Positions 34,706 to 46,169 of a stretch of DNA of 64,000 bases are shown here, piece after piece. Position 1 is the first letter of the stretch. Every line of letters begins with the position of its first letter. The notes beneath the pieces were generated by a model, which saw nothing but the letters and a program-made list of their open reading frames with translations, was not told the origin of the DNA and did no database searches. The translations under genes were made by a program, and so were the position numbers. The stretch is taken from NCBI GenBank assembly GCA_948144175.1, contig CANXME010000106.1, positions 62,001-126,000 on the forward strand. Reading direction: 5' to 3'. This DNA comes from Closterium sp. NIES-65. Its lineage: Eukaryota > Streptophyta > Zygnematophyceae > Desmidiales > Closteriaceae.

Positions 34706-37700
34706 CTCGGGTGCTTCTTGCTGTTTCTTCCGTGACCGCACTGTCCTTGAGCAGCTAGCTCGGCCAGTTGCTGTCTCCCTTGCTGACCCCTCTGGGGGCT
34801 GGGTCCTTGCGACCTCCTCCACTGTCCTCCCTTGTCCTGCAGTCCCGTCCGGCACCCTGCCAGGTCTTTACCTCCCCTCATTCTCTACGAACTTGGTGGC
34901 GGGCTCTGCTCTACATGGCGGGGGTGTTCACCAGTTCACCCCTGCCTATGAGCGTGTGACCCACTGTACGTGTTCTCAGACGGGTTGCCACCTGGCTACC
35001 TTCACTAGGCAGCCGGGGTCGGACTTGTACACAGTGACCACTGAGTCCCCTCAGGTAGCTGCATATGCGTCTGCGTCAGGTCAGCTGTCGGCTCCCTGCT
35101 CATGTCGCTCCTTGTCACACCAGACTGTCCTCTGGCACCACCGCCTTGGTCACCCGTCAGTGCAACGCCTTCGTGGCATGCAATCCCGGTACCTTGTCTC
35201 TGGTCTTCCCAGGGTTCTCCCTCCCCTCCCACCCTCGCCTGCTCCTCCCTGTCTTCCCTGTGTCGAGGGGCGGCAGCGCGCCGCTCCTCACTCCTCGTTC
35301 CCTCCCATAGAGGCTCCTCTGCAGACTCTCCACCTGGACGTGTGGGGCCCAGCCTGCGTCCGTGGACAGGGCCACGAGTGGTACTTCCTGCTGGTCATCG
35401 ACGACTACACGTGCTACACCACGGTCTTCCCCTTGCGCACCAAGGGTGAGGTCCCTGATGTTTTGATCCCTTGGATCCGCGCTGCTCGTCTCCAGCTCTG
35501 CGAGCAGTTCCAGTCGTACTTTCCCGTCCTGCGCCTGCACTCTGACAGGGGTGGTGAGCTTTCTTCCGACCTCTTGGCAGCCTACTGTGCGGAGCACGGC
35601 ATCCGCCAGACGTTCACGCTTCCGCCCTATCCACAGTAGAATGGGGTTGCTGAGCGCCGCATTGGCCTAGTCATGGAGGTCGCTCGTACCTCCATGATCC
35701 ATGCGGCTGCCCCCCATTTCCCGTGGCTGCGTTGAACGGGGGAGGTTGGCGATGCGTCGGTGTTCCGGGTCTGGGGATGTCGAGCCTTTGTCCTCGATAC
35801 GACCGCGGACAAGCTCTCCTCCAGTGCCGTTCCTTGTGTCTTCCTTGGCTTTGTCCCTCATGCGCCTGGCTGGCAGTTTTACCACCCCACCTCGCGCCGT
35901 GTGTTCCCCTCTTAGGACGTCACTTCTGACGAGTCGGTACCCTTTTATCGTCTCTTCCCCTACCGTACTGCCCCGCTTCCCCCCCCCGCCGCTCTTTCTC
36001 ACCCCAGGTGTCCTGTGGGTAGACCCCCTCCCTCCCCAGGGTGCTGCTCCCTCAGGTGTTTCCCAGGTAGACCCGGTCGAGCCTGTCGAGGTAGCTGTCG
36101 ACTCTGGTCCTGCGAGGGGTACTGAGCATGGGGGTGTTTTGACTGGGGGTGCTGAGCCTGGGGGTGCTGCAACTGGGGGTGCTGAGCCTGTGGGTGCTGC
36201 GCGTGGGTGTGCTACGACTGGGGGTGCTGAGCCTAGAGAAGCTGAGACTGGGGGTTCTGAGACTGATCGTGCTGCGCATGGTGGCGCTCCTTCTTCACAG
36301 CAGCTGCGTGAGTGGTACTCCCAGAGTTGCAGCCTCCGGCGTGGGGCTATTGGAGCTGGGGGTTTTGCTGGAGTTGGAGCTGTTGGTCCCGCGGGTGTAG
36401 TGTCGCGGTCGGAGCCTCCCTACCCTCAGTGGCTACGTGAGTAGTACCCTCGGCGCTGCAGCCTCCGGAGTGGAGCTCCTAGTTTTGGGGTACCGCCTGC
36501 TGGAGGCCCTGCTGCTGCTAGAGGTACTGGAGCTGCTGGAGATGCTGCTGGTGCTGGTCCTGTTAGAGGTGCTGCTGGTGCTGCTGGAGGTACTGGAGGT
36601 GCTAGAGCTGCTGGTGGTGCTGCTGGTACTGGGGCTGGTGGTGCTGCAGGGGCTGGAGTTGGAGGTGCTGACGCTCGTCCTCCTGCCGGTGCTGGAGCCG
36701 ACGGTGCAGCTGGAGCTGGTGCTGCTGGAGGTACTCGAGTTGACACTACTGGAGCTGCTGATGGTGCTGCGGGAGTTGGAGCTGCTGCTGGAGGTTCTGG
36801 TACTGTCTCGGCCGCGGCCGTACTTCGTTCCGCTCCTTCAGTAGGTTCTTGGTCAGCCGCCTCCTCCTTGTCATGCTCCCTCCTTAGAGTGTCCTCCGCC
36901 TGTCCAGTCCCAGTCACAGTTACAACCTGCCTCGCCACTTCCTGGTCCTTCTCCTTACACTGGTCCGACGGGAGGTCTCACGAAGCGTCGTGGGCCCGAG
37001 TCTCGTCCAGTGTCGCCTGAGTCTCGTTTAGCATCACCTGTTCGTGCTGCTCGCACTGGTAGTCGTGTCCCGCGTCAGCGTCCTCCTGCTGTCCCAGGCA
37101 CTCACCAGATGATGCTTCGTCTTTCCACTGCTCCACAGCATATACCTCTGCCTTCTCCTTCTGCGTCCTCCCTTCCTGCCCTTGCTGACCCGGGGTCTGC
37201 CTCTCTTCGTGCTGCTAGTCCTACTGTCACGCGTCTCCTGGCCACTGCTGTCACTGACCCTTCCTTTTTAGTCAGTTGCTCCGTTTGCCTTAGTTACTGA
37301 GCTTGTCGAATTTGCTGCTCACTGTCGTCGAGGCTACGCTGCGAGTCTTGTTGCTGAGTTTGAGTCTGTCTGTCCTCCGTCCGTCGGGGGTGAGTGTGCT
37401 CTTGGCACATACGTCCCTTGATCGATGGGGGTTTTAGCAACTGAATGCACAGCGGGTATAATGCTGCTTACCAAAGCGCCTTCTCCCTACGGGGGGTTGG
37501 TTTCCTCCGAGGATCTCCTTAAAGCCCCAAAAAAAAAAAAAAAAAAAAAAAAGGCAAATACGTCCTTGAGGACAGGTTGGAGGAGTTCGAGTGCTTATCC
37601 GCTGTTGTACCTCATCTCGTGTCCATGCTGATTGCACCTGAGGGAGGCTTGGATGCTCCAGACATCCCGACCCAACGCTCTTACGCTGAGGCGATCGCGG

Positions 37701-39238
37701 GTGAGTACTCCTCTCAGTGGCAGACAGCCATGGATGCAGAGATGGCATCCTGGAAGTCCACTGGCACTTACGTTGACGAGGTTCCTTTTTTTGGGGCGAA
37801 CATTGTCAGTGGCATGTGGATTTTTAGGGTGAAGCGGCCGCCAGGTTCTCCGCCTGTCTTCAAGGCTCGTTATGTTACTCGAGGCTTCAGTCAGCGAGAG
37901 GGAGTAGACTTCTTCCAGACCTTCTCCCCCACCCCAAAGATGACCACTCTTTGGGTGCTACTGCAAGTTGCCGCTTAGCGTGACTACGAGCTTCACTCAC
38001 CTGACTTCAGCACAACTTTCTTGTAGGGCAGCCTGCACGAGGAGATCTGGCTGCGCCGCCCACCTGGCTTCACTGAATCGTTTCCTCCTGGTACCCAGTG
38101 GAGCCTCCGGCGGCCGGTCTACGGTCTCCGCCAGGCGCCACGTGAGTGGCACGAAACACTGAAGACTACACTTGTGGCTCTTGGGTTCGCGCCTTCTACT
38201 ACTGACCCGTTGCTGTTTCTGCGCACCGACACTTCACTGCTGCCGTTCTACATCCTCGTATACGTCGACGACTTGGCCTTTGCCACTGCTGACACTGAGG
38301 CTCTCGCCCACGTGAAGTTGGAGCTGCAGAAGAGACATACGTGCACAGACCTGGGTGAACTGCGCAGCTACCTTGGCTTGCAGATCACCCGGGACAGAGC
38401 ACGCCGCACCATCACACTTACTCAATCACACATGGTGCAGCAGGTCCTTCAGCGCTTCGGCTTCACGTGGTCCTCGGCACAGGCCACTCATCTGGCTACA
38501 GGTCACTCGCTCTCAGCTCCACCTTCGAACGAGTCCGTAGAGCCGAGTGGTCCTTACCCAGAGCTAGTTGGCTGCCTCATGTACCTGATGACTTGCACTC
38601 GTCCTGACCTCGCGTACCCTCTTGGACTTCTGACTCGCTACGTGGCTCGTGGTCGGCACCAAAAGGTGCACATGGATGCTGCTAAGAGGGTATTGCGTTA
38701 CTTGTGCAGTACATCAGGCATGGGGCTTGTGCTTGGAGGGAGGAGCTGAGTTGTTCTCACTGGGCACTCAGACGCTTCTTGGGTTGACGACCAGGCTACT
38801 CAGCGGTCCTCACAGGGTTACACCTTCAGCCTTGGCTCTGGTTCAGTTTCTTGGCATTCTACTCACTCGTCTTTAGTTCTCAGCTCCAGTTGTGAGGCTG
38901 AGATCTACGCCACAGCCATGGCTGCACAGGAGCTACGCTTGCTCACCTACCTGCTGACCGACTTGGGAGAGCGGCCTCGTTCTCCTCCAGTGCTTTACGT
39001 CAAAAACAAGGCTGCCATTGCCTTGTGTGAGGAGCACAGAGTGAAGCACAGAACGAAGCACATCGCTCTGCATTACTTCCTGGCTCGAGAGTTGCAGCAG
39101 CGTGGCCAGCTTCGTCTGCGTTACGTGGCCACTCAAGCCAACACCGCTGATATATTCACCAAGGCACTTCAGTCTGGTGATCATCAGCGTTTCTGCACTA
39201 TGCTGGAGCTTGTGCCCACTTTTCCTCACTTGCTGTAG
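34706..39238 (+). pseudogene. pol: SL-copia E pol (fossil)
   Basis: Resumes within the protease region (FRDRTVLEQLARPVAVSL near 34720-34780). Integrase zinc region with HHRLGHPS and CLPCVEG (about 35135-35270), core with HLDVWGPA, IDDYTCY and HSDRGGEL (about 35330-35560), linker with GGAEP-like repeats (about 36110-36290) and long GAG/GCT-rich text (to about 36840), RT (about 37640-38470) with YVDD near 38262, RNase H with CEAEIYATA and IALHYFLAR (about 38760-39235). A poly(A) retroposon lies between linker and RT. Broken. Confidence 0.88.
37404..37567 (+). mobile_element. Poly(A)-tailed retroposon, ~109 bp body, with ~15-bp target repeats
   Basis: A body of about 109 bp (37420-37528) ends in a run of 24 A (37529-37552). 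It is flanked by ggcacatacgtccctt (37404-37419) and ggcaaatacgtcctt (37553-37567), near-identical direct repeats. The uninterrupted site is visible in SL-copia D at about 21707-21730. Poly(A) plus a 15-bp duplication is the signature of LINE-type target-primed insertion in trans (SINE or retroposed small RNA). I do not recognise the body; it shows no convincing Pol III A and B boxes and no match elsewhere in the window. Confidence 0.8.
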
Positions 39239-39252
39239 GCTTCGCCTGTACT

Positions 39253-39255
<3 letters not shown>

Positions 39256-39322
<67 letters not shown>
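39256..39322. repeat. (AT)n microsatellite
   Basis: About 33 uninterrupted AT units between the end of E pol and its purine tract. Confidence 0.95.
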
Positions 39323-39325
<3 letters not shown>

Positions 39326-39518
39326 GCATGCTTGCTTTGCTAGGTTGAGATCACAGTGTTGTTTGTGTTGCATATACGCCTTTGCATGTGAACTGGCCTT
39401 GTGGCCCTTGGCTTGTGCTCAGTGTGTGTGGTGACTTTGTGATCCACCTTGAGCTTGCTTTGTCTTTCTTGACTGGTCTTGTGACCCCTTGCTCTACCCC
39501 ACTTAGCCTATGGGGGTG

Positions 39519-39645
39519 TGTCAAACATTATATGTGTTACTGTTCTGTAGGCTACAGTGGGTTTAGCCTTAGGGGGTACAATATTCTAGGTTTTCTTACT
39601 TGTACTCCCAATCTTGCTAGTCCAACCACTTCTCTCATTCTGACA
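39519..39645 (+). repeat. 3' LTR of SL-copia E
   Basis: Preceded by the purine tract TATGGGGGTG and followed by the target duplication gatgt. Confidence 0.92.
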
Positions 39646-41006
39646 GATGTGAAGGCATTCAACTAGGAGAAGTTTTCTGGGGAGGATTGGGCATCATGGA
39701 GCTTCAAGATGGAGCTCCTCTTCAACTATTATTCGCTGCTTGAAGTGATGGACGGAGTATTGGAGAGGCATGCGAGCAAAGGAGCGACCAAGGAATTGTA
39801 TCGCCGGTCCAAGGATGGATTCTTCCTTCTCTCCCAATGCCTCTCAGCCAACCAGCTGCACCATATCATGCATCTCATCAAGGAAGTTGAGTGTGGTCCT
39901 AAGGCATGGAAGATATTGAAGGATGTCCTTGGCCCCTGCAGCGAAGCAATAGTGGTGGTGCTTGAGCGACAACTTCTATGCGGTGAATATCAACGAGGGT
40001 GATGCCGTACAAGGAGCGTTCGATCAACTCCGGGACCTCTATGTGAAGCTCTCTGCTGCTGGTGTGGACTACCCTGAGAAAATCAAGTACTACAAGGCTC
40101 TCTCCCTGCTGCCGGAGTCATGGGGCCCCTTGGTGGTCAACCTCAATGGCATGAAGGACTCGTGGTCCCTTGAGTGGATCCGCGCACAAGTTCTTCAAGA
40201 GGAGTTTCGGAGGAAGGAGCTGACCGCCGCTGCCGGTGAAAGTGGAGGCTCTGCCTATGGCGTAAAGGGATTCAATCGGCATGGCAATAAGAAAGGGAAG
40301 GCCAAGGAAGGCTCTAGAGTGGAGCAGCGTTCGGGAGGGAAGCGTGGCAACAAGGGAGGCAAGCGGTGTGGCGGCAAGTGTTGGTATTGCCATGTAGAAG
40401 GTCACCCATGGTTCAAGTGTCGCAAGCTACCTGACGGTTGGAGGCCTGGTCAGCCATCACTTGAGAGATCCAAGGGTGTTCATGGAGCTATAGGAGAAGG
40501 CATGGGGAGTGAGGAGGGTGATGGAAGTGCTGGTGGATACGGCGGCATATTCTACCGTGTAGGAAAGGCGTGCTCTGAGGACATGGTTGTGCCGGCCAGC
40601 AAGGTTGCTCTTCACCGCTCCTCCCATTGGGTCATTGACACGGGAGCCTTCATGACCATGACCAACCGAGAGGATCCACTGGACGAATTCAGGCTATCAA
40701 AGGCAGCCATCATTGTTTCAACCACCAGCCAAGTTGTACCCGTGCATGGTGAGGGGAGAGCCATGTTCATGGGTGCGGATGGGAGGCTTGTGGGGCTGAA
40801 GCGTGTTCTCCTTGTTCCTGGATTGTGTGGCAACCTTCTCTCCACCAAGGCCCTAAGTGAGGCAGGGATGAAGATGGAGATGGGCGCGTGTTGTGGGACC
40901 TCCGAGGCGGCAAGGACATGCACCGGTCCATATGGGAGATACCGGAGCTGCCATGGAAGGAGGCCGCTGCGCGCTTGGCTGCTGGAGATGTAAGAGGAGG
41001 GCATGT
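39646..41006 (+). pseudogene. gag: Copia G gag (main part) and protease (fossil)
   Basis: Gag core with FSGEDWASWSFKMELLF and a UBN2-like helical region (about 39670-40240); basic linker; canonical zinc knuckle CWYCHVEGHPWFKC (about 40380-40421, CX2CX4HX4C); then protease with HWVIDTGAFMTMT (about 40625-40663) and LLVPGLCGNLLSTKALS (about 40810-40860). It stops at the insertion of copia H; pre-integrase text resumes at 49491. Broken. Confidence 0.85.
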
Positions 41007-41812
41007 TTGCGGAGAGTTCTATTCTAAGGGAGAGCTGAATTGAGTGTGACGCACGGCCAGAGTTCTGGCAGTGATTCTGGAGAGAGTGTTTGAATGACTT
41101 AGTAGAATTTGAGCATAGTTTCACTAAGGAAAATTGATAGAACAAGATTATGGTAAAAGGAAAGAGATCCCAAATAGCAAGCACAATGAACCCTGGAGAA
41201 ACGTTCGTCGACGAACGCTCAACCTTTCCGAGTCAGCAACGCCAGGTGAAACGACAAGCATATGTGTCTTTCCCCTGAGTTGGCAGCTTCTCAGGTTTCC
41301 AACGTTCAGAGTTGTTTACGTTTTTACTGTTAGTAAAAACGTGTTTCAGGTTCAGTTTCCTTACTGATTCGAAATCTCCTGGGGAGTACAATTTCCGAAA
41401 TGCTCTGATTGGTCAAAATTTGTTGTTTCACGATTGGTTGAAATTCGTGCACATTGCGATTTTTGGAGACAAGTAATTTTGGTCGACCAGCATTTCTCTG
41501 CTCGACGATGACTCGTTCGAGCATAATTCTGTCAACCAGCGTTTCGTCGAAACGCCATTTTCTCCAATTTCGTCGACTCGCAAGGCTCGATTTCGACGCC
41601 AATTTGCTCCCCTCGACAAGTGCCTTGTCGACGGGCAGTTGCGTAGAGTATTAACAACACTTAAATTTCGACGACAACCTTCTCTAAAATCGACCTGTCG
41701 TTCAGAGATAAAGGTCCCTGAAGTTGCTGATGACCACGAAACGAATATCGTTGCGCTACGAAAAGCATGGCCGACTTCGCCCAAGCAAAGGCAGGGCCTT
41801 TTCTCCTTGACA
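41007..41812 (-). repeat. 3' LTR of copia H (806 bp)
   Basis: TGTCAAGGAG at the minus-strand start. It contains a perfect 10-bp inverted repeat (ACGTTTTTAC, loop 5, GTAAAAACGT) at 41318-41342. Confidence 0.92.
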
Positions 41813-43068
41813 CTCCCCTGCCCAGCTCATGCTTGGGCACCCACACACAAGGTCCACCCAGAACCTAGCTAATAAAATACAAGGGGACATTTCTCTGGCG
41901 TGCACACCTCTGCACGCCGATCACCGCACCAGCCATGTTAGAGGACATGGCACATACTCCTGCACATCGTCGTCGTCGCCGACTTCGGCAAGGCGAGCCT
42001 CAGCGACCGCGACAGAGCACCGGTTGAAGGCTGGAAAGTGCAGCCCTTTCGTAAGGAAGTCCGCCGGCTGCTCGGATGTCGGGATGTACTCCAGCGCAAT
42101 CTTCTTGCGCTTCACCATCTGCTGCAGCCAGGCGTAGCGTCGCTCCATGTGCTTGAGGTTGCCCTTCAGCCCCAAGCCCTCACCGACAGCGATGGCGGAC
42201 TGATTGTCCACGTTCAGAATAGTTGGCGTCCCAGCATCGAGGAGCTGGAACTCGGCGAGGAGGAATCGAAGTCGACGAGCCTCCTTGCCAGCTTAAGTGG
42301 CTGCAATGTACTCTGACTCCGTAGAGGACAGAGTTACACACTTGATGCGTTGGCTCGTCCAGGCGACAGCTGCCCCGCCGAAGGTGAAAATGTAGCCACT
42401 CGTGTTGATGCGAGTTTGCTTGTCGCCAGCGTCATCCGCGTCTGCGTAGCCGACCAGCTTCAGAGTTTCGGGTCCGCCCCCGAACTCCAGGGCACAATCG
42501 CGCGTGTCAGAGAGATAATTGAGGCAGCGATCGACCTCGCGCCAATGCTGGTCGCTCCTCACTGTCAGACCAGACCCCAGCTTGCTACACGCGAAAGCAA
42601 TGTCGGGCCGAGTTGTTGTGGCAGCGAACTGCAGCGAACCGACCTTCTGACGGTACTCCTCTTCTTCGCGCGACTGGAAGTCCTCGTCGTCGAAGGTCAG
42701 CTCGGCATACGCGTCGACGGAAACAGGTGTCTTCGGACGCCGACCAGTCTGCTCATCGTCGATGAAGCGCCTACGCAGCTTGTCAACGTAGGACTGCTGG
42801 TGCAGCCACAGCTTCCGCGCCGGACGGTCGCGCACGATTTCGAGCCCCAAATAATTCTCGACCGGGGTGATCTCGCACAGCTCAAAAGCGGCCTCCAGCA
42901 GCTCCTTCAGCATCGCGGTGCTGCTGCTGGCGGCGAGCAGGTCGTCGACGTAGACAAGCACCCAGCACACCACTTCGTCGTCGCCAACTCTGAAATAAAG
43001 AGCCTCGTCCACCTGGCTCTTGCTCCAGCCGGCGCGAGTCAGCACAGCGTCGAGCGCCAAGTACCACA

Positions 43069-43620
43069 TGTCAGAGGTCCGCTGGTGATCCCCGATTGAT
43101 CCTAGGGAAGGGTTACAGACACGTTGGCCTGAGGGGTTATGGGCGCACTGACCCGCTACTTAACAAGCCCTATTATCCCACTGGTCTAGTGACTGGGATT
43201 CTGACATGGTATCAGAGTGAAGGTCTCGGGTTCGAATCCCGGTGTGTGCACTTCGGGCATCCCAGTGCGGGGGGGTGTCAGAGGTCCACTGGTGATCCGA
43301 GATTGATCTTAGGGAAGGGTTACAGGCTTGTTGGCCTAGGGGGTTATGGGCGCACTTACCCGCTACACAAACAAGCCCTTTTATTCCAGTGGTTAGTGGC
43401 TGGGATTTTGACATGGTATTAGAGCGAAGGTCTCGGGTTCGAATCCCGGTGTATGCACTTCGGGCATCTCAATGCGGGGGGGTGTCAGAGGTCCACTGGT
43501 GATCCCCGATTGATCCTAGGGAAGGGTTACAGGCACGTTGGCCTGGTGGGTTATGGGCGCACTGATCCGCTACTTAACAAGCCCTTTTATCCCAATGGTC
43601 TAGTGGTTGGGATTCTGACA
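43069..43620 (+). mobile_element. Tandem TRIM: LTR-internal-LTR-internal-LTR, TSD ccaca
   Basis: Three 138-bp LTRs (43069-43206, 43276-43413, 43483-43620) alternate with two 69-bp internal segments (43207-43275, 43414-43482). Each internal segment opens with a primer site like TGGTATCAGAG and closes with a G-run (GTGCGGGGGGG) before the next LTR. Target duplication: ccaca at 43064-43068 and 43621-43625. No protein coding. The size and layout are those of a terminal-repeat retrotransposon in miniature (TRIM), a non-autonomous LTR element. Each LTR-internal junction holds a tRNA-like A box and, 47 bp on, a B box GGTTCGAATCC. It is nested in RT of copia H. Confidence 0.93.
43182..43239 (+). promoter_or_regulatory. 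Candidate Pol III A and B boxes across the TRIM LTR/primer-site junction
   Basis: A-box-like TGGTCTAGTGA at 43182-43192 (TGGTCTAGTGG in LTR3, 43596-43606) and a perfect B-box consensus GGTTCGAATCC at 43229-43239. Starts are 47 bp apart, close to the spacing in tRNA genes. A T-arm can pair around the B box (CGGG/CCCG). I see no matching acceptor stem, so this is not a tRNA gene. Function is inference. Confidence 0.5.
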
Positions 43621-46169
43621 CCACAGCAGAGGACTCTGCTTCAGCCCGTACAAAATTTTCAGCAGCTTGCATACGCGGCCGGTACCATCGTTGTAGAAAG
43701 CCGGCTGATCCATGTAGAGCAAGCGATCAAGCTTGCTCTGTAGAAACGCATGCTTCATGTCCAGCTGCATAAGGTGCAGATCGAGAACGGCGACGATGCT
43801 GAAAAAAATCCGCAGCGTGACGTAGCTTCCGACCGGTGCGTACGTCTCGTTGTAATCAGCTCCGTAGATTTGCGTTAAGCCTTTCACCACCAGGCGCGCC
43901 TTTTCGCGGGCAACCCTGTCGTCGACATGGTACTTCTTTGTCGGAACCCAGCGGTTCTTCATGACATTGACGGCGCGCGAGCGCTCCACTAGCTCCCAAG
44001 TGCCGTTGGTGATAAGACTTCGAATCTCCTCGTCCATCGCCGCTTTCACCGCCTTGCCCTTCCAGCTCGCTAACGCTTCCTTCACTGTCATGTTTGCGAT
44101 GTCCCATCGATGCTCCGGGTCAGCGTGCATATCGGGATCGAGCTCGGGCACGTTGACGTCAAACTGCGCATCGTCGAGCAGAGTGCTGTAGGAGGATGGA
44201 GGGATGCACGCATGGTAGCTCAGCCTCTCGGGAGGCTTGCCAAAGTTGGAGCGGGTGGAACATCGAACTGCAGGCTTGTCGGCAGAGACTTCCACCACGT
44301 CGCTCGATGTGCCATCGTCGGACTTCTCCCCTGTCGACAGCTCCTCTGAAATGCGCTCTCTGTTCGACGGCTCCCCTGTCAACGGCTCCTCTAAAACACG
44401 CTCCCCGTTCGACGGCTCCCTTGTCGACGGCTCCTATAAAGCGAGCTCCTCGTTCGACGGCTCCCCTGTTGACGGCTTCTCTGAAACGCGCTTCTCGTTT
44501 GACGGCTCCCCTGTCGGCGGAGACTCCTCTCCAACGCCGACTTGCTTGCCGATCATATTACGTCGACCGCTAGCGATGCCGATGGGCGGAGCCGAAGGCA
44601 ACACACCAATGCTCCCCTCATCGCTGGCGGCCGACGTCGATGCCGACTTAGGCAGATCGGCAGCAAGCAAGGGGGGGGAGGCGGGAAGAGGAGGAGGTTT
44701 CGACGAGGGCGGAATGGAGGGAGAGGGATCTTCAAAAGGACCATTGTCCTTGGATTTGAGCAACTGAATTGCCGCCGGTGGCGGACCCGTCGGCGGAGAA
44801 ACCTTCGTCCACTCTGACGCAGGCCCGTGCGCCACCTTCCACTCCTCTAGAGACATCGACGCATAGAAGATTGCCTCCACTGTGGTGACCATGCGGTTGG
44901 CGGTGAGGTCTAGCACCTCCCATCCCTTACTGTCCGGCGAAACTCCAAGGTGAATTCCCCAGCGTGCCTTCGGTGCCAACTTTCCGCCGCGCTGCTGCTC
45001 CGGGATCATGAACTGCACCATGCAGCCCCACACGCACGCCATCGTAAGATCCGGCTTCTTTTCGAAAAGCAGCTCGTACGGCGTCGTCCTCGGAGGAAGT
45101 GAAGCCCGTTCAAGGTAGTTGCGCACCCAGACGGCGTGGCGAAGGGCGAGGTGCCACCAGTGATGCTTCACCCCCATGTGAAGCAGCATCGTCCGCACAA
45201 CTTCGACGACCGTGCGCATCTCCCGCTCCGCCATGCCATTCTGCTGCGGAGTGTAGGGACAGGTGGAATTGTGGAGGATACCCTTGTCCTCGACGAGATC
45301 GGTGAAGGCCCGGCCGAGGAATTCCCCTCCGCGGTCAGAGCGCAGCCTTTTCACCGACTTCGAAGTCTGCCGCTCCACTTCCTTCAGCCACTTCTCGAAA
45401 ACGACCAGCACATCGCTCTTCTTCGCGATTGGGCAGACCCACACAAAGCGGGTCTTGCGGTCCTTGAGGAGGAGGAAGTAGAGGCTCCCATCCATGGCGG
45501 CCACGCGGAAGGGGCCGCAGAGGTCAATGTGCACGACGTCAAGGGCGTTTTCAGCGTCCGATCCCTTCTCTAGAAAAGTATGTCGCGCTAGCTTCCCTCC
45601 GACACAGGAGGCACACGGCAAGTCGGCTCCAGTCAACTTCTTGATGTCCAGACCGATGGCAACACCATGCCTTGCTGAACTCTGAATCGTGTCAATGCCG
45701 ACGTGCGCGAGCCTTGGGTGCCACGTGTCCAGTGTCAACTTCGTCGCAGATGCGATCGTCCGCAGAGCAATTGCCTCTGTCGAAGATGTCCTCGAGTTCG
45801 AGGAGCAGGGGCGGAGGTCGGTGCAGAGGACCCTGCCAGTGTAGCGTACTCGACCGAGCACATCTCCTGTAGCGGAAACGAGCAGCATCTCGTCACCCTC
45901 GTTCTGCAGCTTCACGCCATTTTCCTTCAGCTAACCAGCAGACAGTAGATTTGCGTGCACGCCCGGAACATACAACACGTCAGGGATGAGAATCGGCTTC
46001 CCGGTCTCCCCTTTCAGAGCAACTGTGCCACGGCCTTCGACGTTCTAAAGCGCCCCGTTGAATCCGCACACGTGACGGATTTCTCCTCTTGGCTTCATTT
46101 CGACGAAGGCCTCTCGCGTTCCCATCAGATTATGAGACCAGCCGCTGTCGAGAAGCACCACGCTCGGAT

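Larger units (their letters stand above)
26343..39645 (+). mobile_element. SL-copia E with identical-looking LTRs and 5-bp TSD
   Basis: LTRs 26343-26469 and 39519-39645 (127 bp each) look identical by eye; the TSD is gatgt (26338-26342 and 39646-39650). Order: LTR, primer site (26470 on), stem-loop (26482-26500), GC-rich leader, gag start (27107-27667), then SL-copia F on the other strand (27668-34705), then protease end, integrase, linker, RT and RNase H (34706-39238), an (AT)n run, a purine tract and the 3' LTR. It also carries a poly(A) retroposon at 37404-37567. Identical LTRs suggest a young insertion, though 127 bp is a small sample. Its coding region is nevertheless broken, at roughly ten to twenty points. 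Confidence 0.92.

Noticed and set aside
39256-39322. Cruciform or origin signal in the (AT)n run
   Set aside because: A plain microsatellite is enough to explain it.
43207-43250. A tRNA gene at the TRIM primer site
   Set aside because: B box and T-arm are good, but no acceptor stem pairs and the copies sit at fixed places in an LTR element.
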